Shown piece by piece: positions 39,406 to 50,132 of a DNA stretch of 64,000 nucleotides. Within the stretch, counting starts at the first letter, position 1, and the number at the start of each line of letters is the position of its first letter. The translations under genes were made by a program, and so were the position numbers. The notes under the pieces are model-generated. The model had not been told where the DNA came from. It saw only the letters and a program-made list of their open reading frames with translations, and did no database searches. The DNA comes from Emiliania huxleyi CCMP1516. Lineage: Eukaryota; Haptophyta; Isochrysidales; Noelaerhabdaceae. Location: contig NW_005201240.1 in assembly GCF_000372725.1 (NCBI RefSeq), positions 1,434 through 65,433 on the forward strand, read 5' to 3'.

Positions 39406-41603
39406 CTACTTGGCCGCCGGCCCGAGCCGGCACAGCTTCCACTGCTGGCAGCACTCGAACGTGCGCATCGCCGCTTGCAGCTCGGCCGACGCGCCGCCCG
39501 CCTCGGCGCGCACGGCCGGCCACGCCTCGCACTCGCCTACTCTCGGTGCCATCTCGTGTGTGTCACCTCGGGTCATCTCGTGAGGTGGAGGGGGCGGGAG
39601 TCGGGCGGGCCGAGGAGAGGCGACCACGCCGGCTGCGCCTTTGCACGCGCCGCCTCGCGCTCGAACATCTGCCCGCTGCGCAGGTGGTGCGAGACGACGA
39701 AGCGACTCGCGTCCATCGCCCCGTACGTGGCGTCTCGCATCGCATCGGAGACCTGTTGTTGTTGAGGAGTCGTACTCAGCGATTGAGTGCCAATCACAGC
39801 TCGCGTCTCGCACCGCGCAAGAGGCCTACACTCCGCCACGCACACGCACCACTCGCCCACTCGGAAGCGAGGCCGCGCGCTTCACCGCGGGGGAGGGGGC
39901 GGGGCGCCGAGAGGAGGGAGAGGGACAGGTTGGCCGAGCCGAGTGCGTAGCCCAGCGTCACGTCCGAGTAGCCGCAGTCCTACCGCCAGTCCACCCCACC
40001 CCGTCAGGCTGTAGGGAGGCCCTCTGGCAGAGCGGTGCCTTCCCCGCACCGGCAGCGGCACCCAATGCTGCGGCCTCCCTTGCGTCGCCCGCCCCTTCTC
40101 GACGAGCCCCGCCTGTGAACAGCGTCTCTTCACACCTCCTGCTGTGAACAGGTGCCCCGCCCCTTCTCGACGAGGCGCGCCACGTGCGGCGAAGACGCGA
40201 ACCAGACGCCTAGTGTCGTTGTGGTCATCGCTGGTGGTAGTGGTGTGGGATGCGAGCCCGCCTAGTCCTCGCCAGGACCTCGCCCGCCCCTCTCTCCACG
40301 CCCGCGGGATGTGAGGATCATCTGCGCTCATCTCGGCTCATCTCGGCTCATCTCGCCCAAGTCTCCGCCCATCACCGTCAGGGCCCCGACCACGAATGGG
40401 AAGGGGCCGTACACGCGCCGCTCCTTCGGGCAGCCGTGCCTGCGAGAATGGCATACCAGTCAGCATCACAACATTCTCACCATCAGGAGCCCCTCCCGGC
40501 ATGCGTGCCTCCGCGCGTGCGCCGCGCCGACCGGCCCCGCCTACAGAGGCCGTGTCTCGGACATGTCGTGGACATGTCGTGGACACGGGCTGCCATCGGG
40601 CCGACCAAGCCCGCCGACCAGCCGCAGTGCCTGGAAGGGTAACACACGGCTCCTGATGTCGTTACAGCATCCTTTCGAGGCCCGCCACCCACCACAGCAC
40701 CTCCACTCCTCTGTCACGAAAGAGTCGTACTGGAGGTAGCCTAATAAAATAAATCATCGTAAATAAAGAATAAATATTTATTAGAGTCGTACTGGAGGTG
40801 CCTCCGTACACGCGCGGCAGGCCCGCCGCCGGCCGGAGGAAGGAGGCGAGCCTGTTGCTTGGATGAGTTAGGGGTGGCTGTGAATGAGTAGGCCCGCCGG
40901 CCGGCCAGAGGAAGGAGAGGCGGGCCTCGCGACGTCGACGAACGAGTCGTCGTCCGCCTTTAAACAATCACAAACATGCTCATACTCGTCATCATCGTTC
41001 TTCGTCACGCATCATCTGCATGAGGAGTCGTCCGCCTTTGCGTAGAAGGAGGCGCCCGGGTAGGCGACCGGCGCGTGGCGGAACCACGCGAACAGCTTGT
41101 CGATGCACGAGTAGATGCCGCCCGCCTCGTTGAAGTCGGACGCGTCGACGACGGCAAAGTCGTCCTTCCCGACGCGCCGCCGCTCGTCGTCGAGCTGCTG
41201 CACGTCGCGAGGCGAGAGGCCGCGCTTGCCCACGACGAAGCGAATCAGCGCCGGGGCGCCGACCTGTACCGGGGCGGGCCGTCAGTGGTGGGCTGCCTTG
41301 GCGCCGGGCAGAGGAGATGCCCTCCGCCTCGGCTGCTGGCACGAGCACGGTCTGGCGGATCCACTCGCGCGTCTTTGGCGTACGCGGATTGGTCACGAAG
41401 CCGAGGACCAGAAACGTGGGCGGCGACTCCTGAGCCGCCGCGTGGGCCGCGCCTCGCCTCCGCCGCCGCTGACGGTGGAGACGGTGGAACACCCGGCGGC
41501 GCTCGCTCAATAGGCTGCGCTCCTGCGCGACGGCGTTCGAAACATCTTTCGACAGCACGCCCTGGAGCTCCCCAACCACGGAGGCAAGGCTGTCGGCCGG
41601 CAT
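39406..41603 (-). CDS. GT31-like (beta-1,3-galactosyltransferase-type) protein
   Basis: A Golgi-type glycosyltransferase. Exon 1 (from Met 41603) has no obvious anchor and reads PPTFLVLGFVTNPRTPKTRE WIRQTVL, with a break here only for readability. Later exons give GAPALIRFVVGKRGLSPRDV, KDDFAVVDASDFNEAGGIYS, IDKLFAWFRHAPVAYPGASF, AKADDDSFVDV (the DxD-type metal-binding motif of GT31), PRVYGG joined to YLQYDSFVTEEW, YGPFPFVVGALTVMGGDL, DATYGAMDASRFVVSHHLRS and a C-terminus ELQAAMRTFECCQQWKLCRL with stop at 39406. The order of RF.VG, DF.D.Y, KADDDSFV and Y..GP.P.YV resembles GT31 proteins. Several junctions between 39540 and 40330 are not resolved. The intron 40741-40801 (GC donor) is AT-rich with exon duplication. 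Confidence 0.7.
40721..40801 (-). repeat. AT-rich intron with exon duplication (GT31-like)
   Basis: AGAGTCGTACTGGAGGT occurs at 40721 and again at 40783 around an AT-rich filler (ATAAATAAAGAATAAATATT). The intron is 40801-40741 (61 nt): GCACCTCC...TATTAG. Confidence 0.85.
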
Positions 41604-41731
41604 GCTGTTTTGGCGCTAGCAAGAAAAACTCTTACAAGAAGTGGCCCCTCGCAGGGAATAGGACCGCCGCAAGCGGCGTGGCGTGGAGCGGTTGAGCATC
41701 CCTCCGGGGGCCCCTCTGCGCCGGGGAGGCG

Positions 41732-41950
41732 TTGTTGGAGGCTAGGACGCAAGCGCGTCCGTCGCCTTTTTCAAACTCGGGTCCCCACTCCGCTACGCTC
41801 CGACCCGAATTTGGACCGTGCGAAGAGCCGTGCGTCCAGGTCTTCTGCTGCAAAGGATGCACCTACTGTCTGGTCTACCGCGAGCTCAAGAAGTCAGCCG
41901 CCTCGAAGTCGACCTACGGTCAGCCAGAGGTCGCCGAGATGGCCCGCTGA
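41732..41950 (+). CDS. Candidate small Cys-rich exon
   Basis: The frame reads FGPCEEPCVQVFCCKGCTYC LVYRELKKSAASKSTYG and ends EVAEMAR with TGA; the gap marks only a line break. The Cys cluster followed by YRELK recalls the C-terminal part of PLAC8-like proteins (CP.C....E...), but the spacing is not a clean match. Upstream coding exons are not evident. It may be the last exon of a short gene, a fragment, or chance. Confidence 0.3.
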   Translation: MLEARTQARPSPFSNSGPHSATLRPEFGPCEEPCVQVFCCKGCTYCLVYRELKKSAASKSTYGQPEVAEMAR

Positions 41951-42545
41951 ATGAACCCACCCCTCCCCTGCATCGACCATCACGGCCGTGTCGCCGCCTG
42001 CCCTCTGAAGTTCCGACTGCGTATCACGCCATCCTGTCATAACCACAATCGGACAATGTTCGGACCTATTTAGTTACCGATCCGGGCGGGGGTGTCGGTC
42101 GTGGTCCATCGGCCGTCTTGCCCCAATGCGTGCGTGCTAGCCCCACAGCGTGGAGTGTGCTGAAGTCCCTCGCTCGCCTGTGCGCTGTGTGGGGCCTGAG
42201 TGTCCTGCGCGTGCGTGCCAACAACCACCCGGAAAAATTTGTGTGTCCATGCTTGCTGATACTTGAGCAGTCTTCAGCGTCTCCTCTCCATCCCAGCGAG
42301 CAGCGTTCTGCTGTGCCTTTTAGGACAGGTAGGTATATTTATTTACCAGGAAAGTGCCGTGTTAGGTCGTGCGCACGCGTCCCAATTTATTTAAAAAAGT
42401 GGTGCATGCACATGTGCATGCACATGTGCATGTGCATGTGCATGTGCCCAGGAGCGCTCTGGAGTCGCTCTTCGAGGTCTCGAGAAGAGGCTCGACAGCT
42501 GGTGTGTGACCTTCCTCGCTCCCGCCAAGCCTCCCAACGGCCGCG
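41951..42545. other. 5' flank of the coiled-coil gene
   Basis: No gene. It contains an alternating CATGTG/CATGCA tract at about 42405-42450 that could form Z-DNA. Confidence 0.45.
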
Positions 42546-44147
42546 ATGGACCTCGACCAGGCTCTCGGCATGGTCGAGCTCGATCGCCTGTGCTCCTCCT
42601 CCCGCTCGCAGCTGCACGAGGCGCTCGTCAACCTGCTCCAGTCGCAGCAGCCGGCGAGCGCGAACCTCTCGATGGCGACGCGAGCGACGCTCGGCAAGCG
42701 CGGGCTGGGTCAGCTTGAGGTGGCCAAGGGCTCGCTCGACATCGCGAGTGACCTCTCCGCAATGGTGCTCGGGCGGACGCGCACAGCGCTCGCCGATCTC
42801 GAGGCCGCGCAGTCTTCGATCGCCGACGCCGACGCCCGCGCCATCGCCGCCGAGGCGGCGGCGGCGGCAGCTCGGTCTCGGGCCGAGGCGGCGGTGGCGG
42901 ATCAGACGGCAGCGCTGCGCGCCGCAGTGGACGATGCCACCAGCAGGGCCGCGGCCGCCGAGGCGCGCGCGGCGGCCGCCGAGGCGGCCGCCGCAGCTGC
43001 GGTGCGTGAGGCGGCGGCCGCGCGCGAGTCGGCGGCCGCGAGCGAGGCGTCCGCCACCGGGCGCCTGGAGCTGGACGCGCAGCTGGAGCGGGAGCGCGGT
43101 GTGTTGGCGCGGCTCGCGGCGGAGAACCTCCTCTTTGTGAAGCGCCTCCAGCAGTCCGAGTCGGCGCGAGCAGAGGCGGAGCGCGAGCGCGCGGAGCTGC
43201 AGACGCGCTGGAGGGAGCAGACCGAGGAATGGTTCCGGCGAGCGACCGACGAGCTGCAGTCGCAGCTGCTGGTCGACTGGGGCACGTCGGGCGCGGTCGC
43301 GGCCGAGCTGCAGCAGGCACGCGAAGAGGCGGCCGCGGCGGCCTCTGAGCACGCACGCGAGGTGACGCCGCCGCCACCCGCCGCCACCCGCCGCCACCCG
43401 CCGCCACCCGCCGCCCGCCGCCACCCGCCGCCCGCCGCCACCCGCGGTGGCGCGAGCTGTCCCCTCCCCTCTAGGCTGCGGGCGCGGCGGAGCGAGAGGC
43501 GGCTCTGCGCAAGGCGCTCGACGCAAAGAGCGAGGAGCTGGCCGGCGCGTGGACGGAGTCGGGCGCGGCGCGCGAGCGGTGCGAGCAGCTGCAAGCCGAG
43601 GCGGAGGCGCGGGCGGAGGAGGAGGCGGCGGGGCGCGCGGAGCTGCGGGTGGCGCATCAGCAGGCGAGCGAGGCGCGCGCCAGCGAGAGCAAGCTCCGCG
43701 CCGTGGCGGACGACGCGACGGTCGAGGTGACGCGGCTGCGCGCGAGGGCGATCCGCACGACTTGTTGAAGACTCATTCGATCCACGAACCACTCAACAGG
43801 TGATGCGGCTGCGCGAGAGGGCGATCCGCGACGAGCAGGCGCCAGCCGAGCTGCGATGCCATCCCGCTCCATCCGTGCCTGACACCGTGAATGGCGATCA
43901 GGCGCTGGCCGGGCTGCGCGCGTCGCTGCACGGTGCCGAGGAGAAGGCGCGCGTGGCGCAAGCGGTCTCGCAGCGCGCGCGCGCCGAGGTGTCTGGCGAG
44001 CACAACGCGCTGCTCGAGGCGCAGGCGCGGCTCGACTTTGCCGAGGAGGAGACGAGGTCGCTCAAGGCGCGGCTCGACGCGGCCGAGAGAGAAAAGTCCT
44101 TTTTGCTCGCCGCGTGCAACCAGGGAGGCAAGGCGGAGCGGCTGTAG
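42546..44147 (+). CDS. Long coiled-coil protein
   Basis: Exons are about 42546-43365, 43475-43726 and 43800-44147. The protein begins MDLDQALGMVELDRLCSSSR and is otherwise a nearly continuous Ala/Glu/Arg-rich coiled coil: ALADLEAAQSSIADADARAI, ERERGVLARLAAENLLFVKR, LQQSESARAEAERERAELQT, ASLHGAEEKARVAQAVSQRA and LDFAEEETRSLKARLDAAER. No enzyme domain, signal or membrane segment is visible. Possible roles are cytoskeletal, centrosomal or vesicle tethering, not decidable here. The intron at 43366-43474 is filled with CGCCGCCACC repeats. The intron at 43727-43799 opens with a copy of the next exon (GTGACGCGGCTGCGCG against GTGATGCGGCTGCGCG), so a non-spliced transcript would end early. Confidence 0.7.
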
Positions 44148-44745
44148 CAGAGCGCGGTGCGCGCACCCGCGCCACGGCCCCGCGGATCCGCGCGTTACGG
44201 TAGACGCGAGAGCGGTGAAGGGGCACAGGTGGTATCCGTGCAGGGAGAAGGGGGGGAGACGTGAGACCACACCGCGAGCTCTGCGGTTGCAGACGTGGGC
44301 CGCCACTACGCTCGCTACGCACTACCCCACTAACCGATTCTAACCGGCGCTACCCCTCGTACTTTAGTCTTTACCCCGGGGACCCTTTACTCGCCGTTTC
44401 GACGCACGGGGCCATGGGGCTGACATATACACGCTTGTCGCGCTTCGTTTTTTTTGTGCTTTTCAAAAAACAGATCCCCTCTACCTTATGCGGCAATAAC
44501 CGGCACGCACAGCACCCAGAGAGATGTACATAAAAGGAAAAGGCGATCTGCCCTGTGTGGTCGGCAGATCGAGTGAGAGGGTGAAGTAGCCTGGGCACGC
44601 CACGGCTTTGGGCCCTTGCACGCGGGCGAGGCGCTGTGCGGCTGCGAACTGAACTGTCATCCGGTAAGCGGCGCTGCGCTGCTCTCCCCTAGACCATCAG
44701 CCACGGGGTCGGGCGCCGCCGCGGCGTTTTCCGCCGAGGACTCGC
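44148..44745. other. Gap between convergent genes
   Basis: 3' flanks of the coiled-coil gene (+) and the SAPS gene (-). No gene recognised. Confidence 0.45.
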
Positions 44746-47204
44746 CTACACGCAAGGGCAGTGGTGAGGCGGCGAGCAAGGGGCCGGGGCGGCCGCGAGC
44801 ATAGCCGCACCGGGAGTTGGCTCCGGTGCGCCGCCGAAGTCCGCAGCGAACGCCGCCGGTGCGTCCTCATCGCCAAAGGCCGCGAAATCCGAGGCCGGGG
44901 CGTCGGACTTTGCCGAGACGTCCGCCACGTCAAACGCCGCAAAGTCCGACGCGGGCGCCTCGGCGGCGGGCGCCTCGGCGGGCGCGTCGTCGAACGCTGC
45001 AAAGTCCGGAGGCGACGCGTCGGACTTGGCCGGCGCCTCCGCCGCGTCGTCGAACGCTGCAAAATCCGACGCCGCAAAGTCTGCCGCGGGAGCCGCCGGC
45101 GCCGACGCGCCAAAGTCTGCGAAGCTCGCGGTGCCCCCGCCCGCGCCGAGTGGCTGCGCCGGCAGCGGCTCCGTGTCGAACTCATCGTCATCGAACGACG
45201 CGTCCCACTGCGCACTCGCGCCCCCCCCGCTGCCGTCCTGTAGCACCTGCGGCGCACGCGCGCGCGGCACGGTCACAGCGCGCGCGGCGCCCATACCTCG
45301 CCACATCGCAACGCATCTCCCCATCTCCCCATCTCCCCCCGCCTCGCCCCGCGCATCTCTCCGCGCCTCGTCGAGCTCGGCGCCCATGTCGTTGACAAAG
45401 TTGCGCTGCGAGAGCAGCTGCGCGAAGTGCTCGAGGTACGGGCCCTCGCCTATTGTCACCGCGCTCGCTCGTTCACCGCTCACTCATCAGTGATGGGCCG
45501 AGGTACTGGGCCCGCGCCGTCCGAGCCGCTGTCCTCGCCCGAACTCGAGTTCTCTTGCTGCGCGCGCAGCTGCGCCTGCAGCTGCAGGGCCCGCTCCAGC
45601 TCGCGCGACCCGTCGTACTCGTCGCCGTCCGAGTCCTCGTCCGAGGCGCGCTGCGGCATCTTGCCGCCGAGCGGCTTGGACTGGACGTTCTCCCAGGAGG
45701 CGAGCAGCCCCGACGGGCCCACAAACTCGTCCCAGCCCTCGACCGCCTCGAGCGCCGACGAAATGCTCTGCTCCCTCGCCGCCGCCTCGAGCAGCGCGCG
45801 CAGCAGCACCATCACATAGGCGTGCCCCGACGGCCGGACCGCCATCTCGCTCGAGGCGGTGGCGCACTCCATGAGGCGCTGGGGCAGCTGCGCCTCGACC
45901 AGCAGCGAGTGGAGCACCTGCTCGCGCGTCGCCGCCGACTCGGCCGACTCGGCGCTCCGGTCCGACAGCACCACGTCGATGAGGGCCGCGGTCCGCATGT
46001 GCAGCGCGTTGCAGTGGTGCGGCAGCAGCAGCAAGTCGAGCACGACGTGGAAAAAGCCGAGCTGGCAGAGCGCTATCAGCGTCTCCGGCTCCTCGCGCCG
46101 CAGCGCCTCCTCGAAGAGGGCGAGCAGCTTGCAGCGCGTCACAGCCTGGGGCCGCGGCATCGCTCGCGCGCCCTTCTCGGGCAAGAAGCGGCTGATGCGC
46201 TCTGGCAGCTGCGCCGGCGTCGCGATGGCCACGAAGAAGGCGTCGACCGACTCGGCGACGCCACGCAGCAGGTGGTCCGCGCACGACGGGCTACTCGCCC
46301 CAATCTCGCGGCAGCGCACGAGCAGCCTCACCAGCACATCGAGCGCGGGCAGGTTGAGCCCGCCGCCGCCGCCGTTTGGGTGGCCGGCGGCGCCGAGGCA
46401 CATCTTGAGCAGCGTCTCGCACCTCTCGCGGGCCTCGAGCTCGGGCTCGCAAAAGCAGGCGGGCAGCGCCGGGCTCGCCTCGAGCAGCGTGGTCAGCAGG
46501 GCCGACGCGTTCTGCGCGGCCTCCGGGTTGGGCGCCGCCAGCTGCTCGAAGAGCGCCGGCACCAGCACCTCGTGCGGGATCCACGCCGCGGCGGGAGGCT
46601 GCAGCTGCTGCGCCATGCCCGGCTCCGCCATGACGGGCTCGCCCACGCAGAGCACCGTCAGCATCTGAAGCACCGCGTCGGAGCCGAGGTGCGCCATCAG
46701 CCTCTCCGTCAGCCGCGGCAGTGCCAGCTGCGAGCCGCTGTCGGCGGCCGCCGCGCCCTCCCACAGCGCAGAGAAGCTCGCGGCGAAGCTCTCGGGCGAG
46801 CACTTGTAGAGCGCGATGAGGACCTTGGCGGCGTAGCCGATGAGGACGGGCGGCAGCGGCGGCGACTGCTGCAGGATCGAGAGCAGCTTCTCGACCAGCC
46901 GGCTCGAGTCGGCGAGCAGAACCTCGTGGATCGAGTTTACGTCGCAGCTGAGCACCTCGGACGCGACGTACGGGTACTTGAAGCGCCGCGCCTCGGAGTC
47001 GTCCTCCGCCGGCATCTCGATGACGTAGTCGATAAGCCTGGCGGCCGTCGCCGACTCGGTCAGGTAGTCGAGCAGCTTTGTGTTTTGCGACTTGCACTCC
47101 TGCAGCAAATCGTCCTCATCGAGCAGCTGCTCGAGGGTGAAGCCCTCCTCGCTGCTGAGCAGCGTGTCGATGGTCGACGTGCCCGCGTGCAGCGACCAGA
47201 ACAT
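44746..47204 (-). CDS. SAPS-domain protein phosphatase 6 regulatory subunit
   Basis: A homologue of PP6R/yeast SAP proteins that anchor the PP6/Sit4 phosphatase. The start MFWSLHAGTSTIDTLLSSEE, followed by FTLEQLLDEDDLLQECKSQN and TKLLDYL, is the family's hallmark N-terminus. It is followed by RRFKYPYVASEVLSCDVNSI and about 450 residues of helical repeats (LLVRCREIGASSPSCADHLL, CQLGFFHVVLDLLLLPHHCN). A large first exon (47204-45518) ends in an acidic Ser-rich stretch. A GC-AG intron (45517-45450, 68 nt) leads to GEGPYLEHFAQLLSQRNFVN. Another intron with GGGGAGAT repeats precedes an Ala/Asp-rich tail of DFAAFD repeats. The exact 3' end is tentative. It is expected to act in the cytosol, in cell-cycle or trafficking control. 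Confidence 0.85.
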
Positions 47205-47326
47205 GGTGCCGCGCCTTCAGGCGCACGGCAGCTCCCCTGTGCGCGGCCCGCGGCACAGGGGCGTCAGAGCGCGGACGCCGGACCTTGCGGAGAGCGGGTC
47301 TCTGCGCGCGCGCGCGGCGGGCGAAG

Positions 47327-47680
47327 GCGCAGCACGCGCTGGGTGGGGAGAGAGTGTGGGGCCGCGCGCGCGCGTCTCAGCCGCAACGCGAGCGAGGCAG
47401 ACAGCAAGTTTATGGGGTCGAGCGCACCAGGCATTGAAAAGAAATAACCCGGCCGGGGCGTGGGTACCAAAAAGGAGGGGTGGGGGAACGGACGCAAGGA
47501 AGAATTCTTTTCGAGAGGCTTCTCCACGCTCCGCTCGTCGACTCCCACGCTCTCGTCGACGGCGGACATGGGCTCGACGAAAGCGCGGCAACTCAGGCGA
47601 GCCAGGGAGCTGGCGGAGCAGCAGGCGGCGGCGGGAGCCGGAGCGGGAGCGGAGCCGCATCGTCCCGCTCCTGTGCCTCA
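47327..47680 (+). pseudogene. Truncated duplicate of the 5' end of the TrmY-like gene
   Basis: About 330 bp nearly identical to 48239-48625: upstream flank, start codon and the first codons MGSTKARQLRRARELAEQQA. After GGAGCGGGAGCGG the copy diverges, lacks the zinc-knuckle and methyltransferase parts, and soon meets a stop. It duplicates a promoter plus first-exon fragment in direct orientation, about 910 bp upstream of the intact gene. Confidence 0.7.
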
Positions 47681-48238
47681 TCGCTCTCCTGTGCCCCACG
47701 AACCCTTGCACGTCTCGCGCGCGCGGCGCGCGTGAACAGGGCCGCGTGAACAGAGGGCGCACCGCGCCATTCGCTCTAACCTGGCAACCCCCTGTCTGCA
47801 CGACTCGCGCGCGCGTGAATAGGGCGCTGCTGGATGAGGGGATGAACGCCGTGGTGCAGAACCCGTCTCCTAAAACTGTTACTACAGCCGTTTTGCTTTT
47901 GGGATACATTGGAGGAGGAGCAGGAAGGCAGGAGGGCTGTGTCGGAGCTCCGATCCTTGTCTCCGCCTCGGCTTGGCGGCATCGAGGAGGCAGCGACGGG
48001 CTAGATACAAAGGCACAATTCCCTTTTTAGTAACGTGCTAACAACTATCGAAATCGCACCCTACGCTATCCTCCAAGCTTCGGACTTGCCCCACTCGGCC
48101 ATGATCTTGTCGTCGTCGGTCTTGTTCCCCTCCTCGAGGTCGAGCCGGTTCCGGAAGCCGCCGCCCGTGCCGGTGATCGTCGGCGCGATCGGCATCGATG
48201 GAGGCAGCTGGAAGATCTCAGAGCCCGTCTTAGTCGCG
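47681..48238. other. Gap between the duplicated segment and the intact gene
   Basis: No gene recognised; moderately AT-rich around 47860-48060. Confidence 0.4.
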
Positions 48239-48482
48239 CAGCACGCGCTGGGTGGGGACTGGGGAGAGAGTGTCGGGCGGCGCGCGCGCGTCTCAGCCGC
48301 AACGCGAGCGAGGCAGACAGCAAGTTTATGGGGTCGAGCGCACCAGGCATTGAAAAGAAAGAAAGGGACCGGGGCGTGGGTACCAAAAAGGAGGGGTGGG
48401 GGAACGGACCGCAGGAAGACTTCTTTTCGAGAGGCTCTCCACGCTCCGCTCGTCGACTCCCACGCTCTCGTCGACGGCGGAC

Positions 48483-49836
48483 ATGGGCTCGACGAAAGCG
48501 CGGCAACTCAGGCGAGCCAGGGAGCTGGCGGAGCAGCAGGCGGCGGCGGGAGCCGGAGCGGGAGCGGCGGAGCGGCTGCCGCCGGCGGCGGGAGCGGCGG
48601 TAGCCGAGCCGCATCGTCCTGTAGCCGAGACGCAGCGTCCAGAGGCGGAGCCATCCTCCACGCCTCCCGCCGCGCCGCCGGGCAAGAAGCGCAAGCGCAA
48701 GGACAAGCCACCACCCGCCGCCGCGCCGCCCGAGGCCGGCTCGACCGTCGGGCCGTGCAACGTGTGCGGCCGCGTGGGCCACCTGGGCCGCACGTGCCCG
48801 ACCCGCGCGTGCCGCAAGTGCGGCGGGTTTGGCCACATCGCGAAGCACTGCGCCGGGCCAAAGGGCGCCGGGTGCAGCCACTGCGGCTCGCAGCTGCACG
48901 CCGCGGCAGAGTGTACCTTTGGCGCTCTGCCGGGAGAGCGGTACCTCTTTTGCGCGCGCGAGGCGGAGGCGGGGGCGTGCGGCTGCTTCTCGCGCCACTT
49001 TGTGATTCCGATGCGGCTCGCGCGCACCGACTTTGCGCCGCGCGAGCTCCGCCAGGGCAGAGTGGACTCGCGTGCTCGCGCTCTCCCATGCCACGCGTCC
49101 ATGACGCGTCCAGTGCATGTCCACAGGCAGGATGGACGTCGGCTGCTCGTGCGTCTCTGCCGCGCTGTTCCGCTCGCAGAGCCTGCGGGGCAACACGTGC
49201 GTCTCGCTCTGCTTCAAGGAGGAGGCGCAGCGGCTCGAGGTGCGCGGCGCCTCGATCCGCCGACTCCAGCCCGACGACTTCTCGGTCGCGGTGCGGCTGC
49301 ACGCGGCGATGGCCTCGCCTGCCGGGCCAGCGGACGGGGTCGGGCCGGGCGGCGAGGTGTGCGACGCGGCCGCGTACTCGCAGTCGGACCGGCGAGGCTT
49401 CCTGCTGAGGCCGGGCTCGACGGAGGAGGCCGTGCGGGCGGCGCTCGCGGAGAGCGACCCGCCGCCGGCCGTCCTGCTGCTGCACGCGCGCGGAGAGCCG
49501 ATCGAGGCGGCGTGCGCGCGGCTGCAGCCGCTGCTGCGGCGGCAGGCCGGCGAGGGAGGCGCGGCGCGCGGCGTGGTGGTCGTGCTCGGCGACGACCGCG
49601 GCCTCCTCGACGACGACGAGGCGCTCGTCGCGAGGCTGGCGGGCGAGGCGGGCGCGCCGCTGCTGCGCGTCTCGCTGGGAGGTGTGGTGCTCTTCTCGTC
49701 GCACTCGATCGTGCTGCTGCACCACTACCTCGACAAGCTGCTGCACGCGTGCGCGCTCCGCCCCCCGCGTGACCTGCTCGCCAAGGCCAAGGGGGTGCTG
49801 GGAGGGCCCAGCTACAAGGGCTCGTACAAGGGCTAG
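48483..49836 (+). CDS. CCHC zinc-knuckle protein with TrmY-like SPOUT methyltransferase domain
   Basis: Two exons, 48483-49056 and 49127-49836. The first has an Ala/Pro-rich head, a basic stretch (GKKRKRKDKPP) and three zinc knuckles: CNVCGRVGHLGRTC, CRKCGGFGHIAKHC and CSHCGSQLHAAAEC. The SPOUT part begins FVIPMRLARTDFAPRELRQ and continues GRMDVGCSCVSAALFRSQSL, SIRRLQPDDFSVAVRLHAAM, SDRRGFLLRPGSTEEAVRAA, GVVVVLGDDRGLLDDDEALV and RVSLGGVVLFSSHSIVLLHH followed by YLDKLL. This follows the archaeal TrmY (tRNA pseudouridine-54 N1-methyltransferase) pattern GR.DV..RC...A.F.S..., PDERS.A, VLGD..G and SLG....SH.I...H..LD. The usual Glu-Arg of PDERS is replaced by DDF. The intron has a GC donor and repeats GCAG(A/G)(G/A)TGGAC. 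Confidence 0.7.
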
Positions 49837-50132
49837 CTGCACGTTCTCTGGCCGCTTGCCGTGTGTTTGCGCCCTGTCCTCTCATGCCCTGTGCGAAGTC
49901 CTGTGCCGTGTGCGCTGACCGCTGTGGTGTAGCTCGTAGCAAGTACTGGCATGGGGACCGATCGAACTACGACCATCCGACCGTTTCTGATTTTTTCTTT
50001 GCGCGCGGCTGAAAACACCCCCTCACCCGACACGTTGGGGTATTTTCTACGGGGTGGCTACTCCGCCGCCCGCCGCCGCCTAACCCCGCTCAGACGGCCC
50101 GCAGGCTGGTCCCTTTCGCGGCGAGAACAACG
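49837..50132. other. Gap between convergent genes
   Basis: No gene recognised. Confidence 0.4.

Noticed and set aside
45453-47447. A 664-residue plus-strand frame
   Set aside because: It lies antisense to the SAPS gene and has the Arg/His/Gln-rich composition typical of shadow frames in GC-rich DNA.
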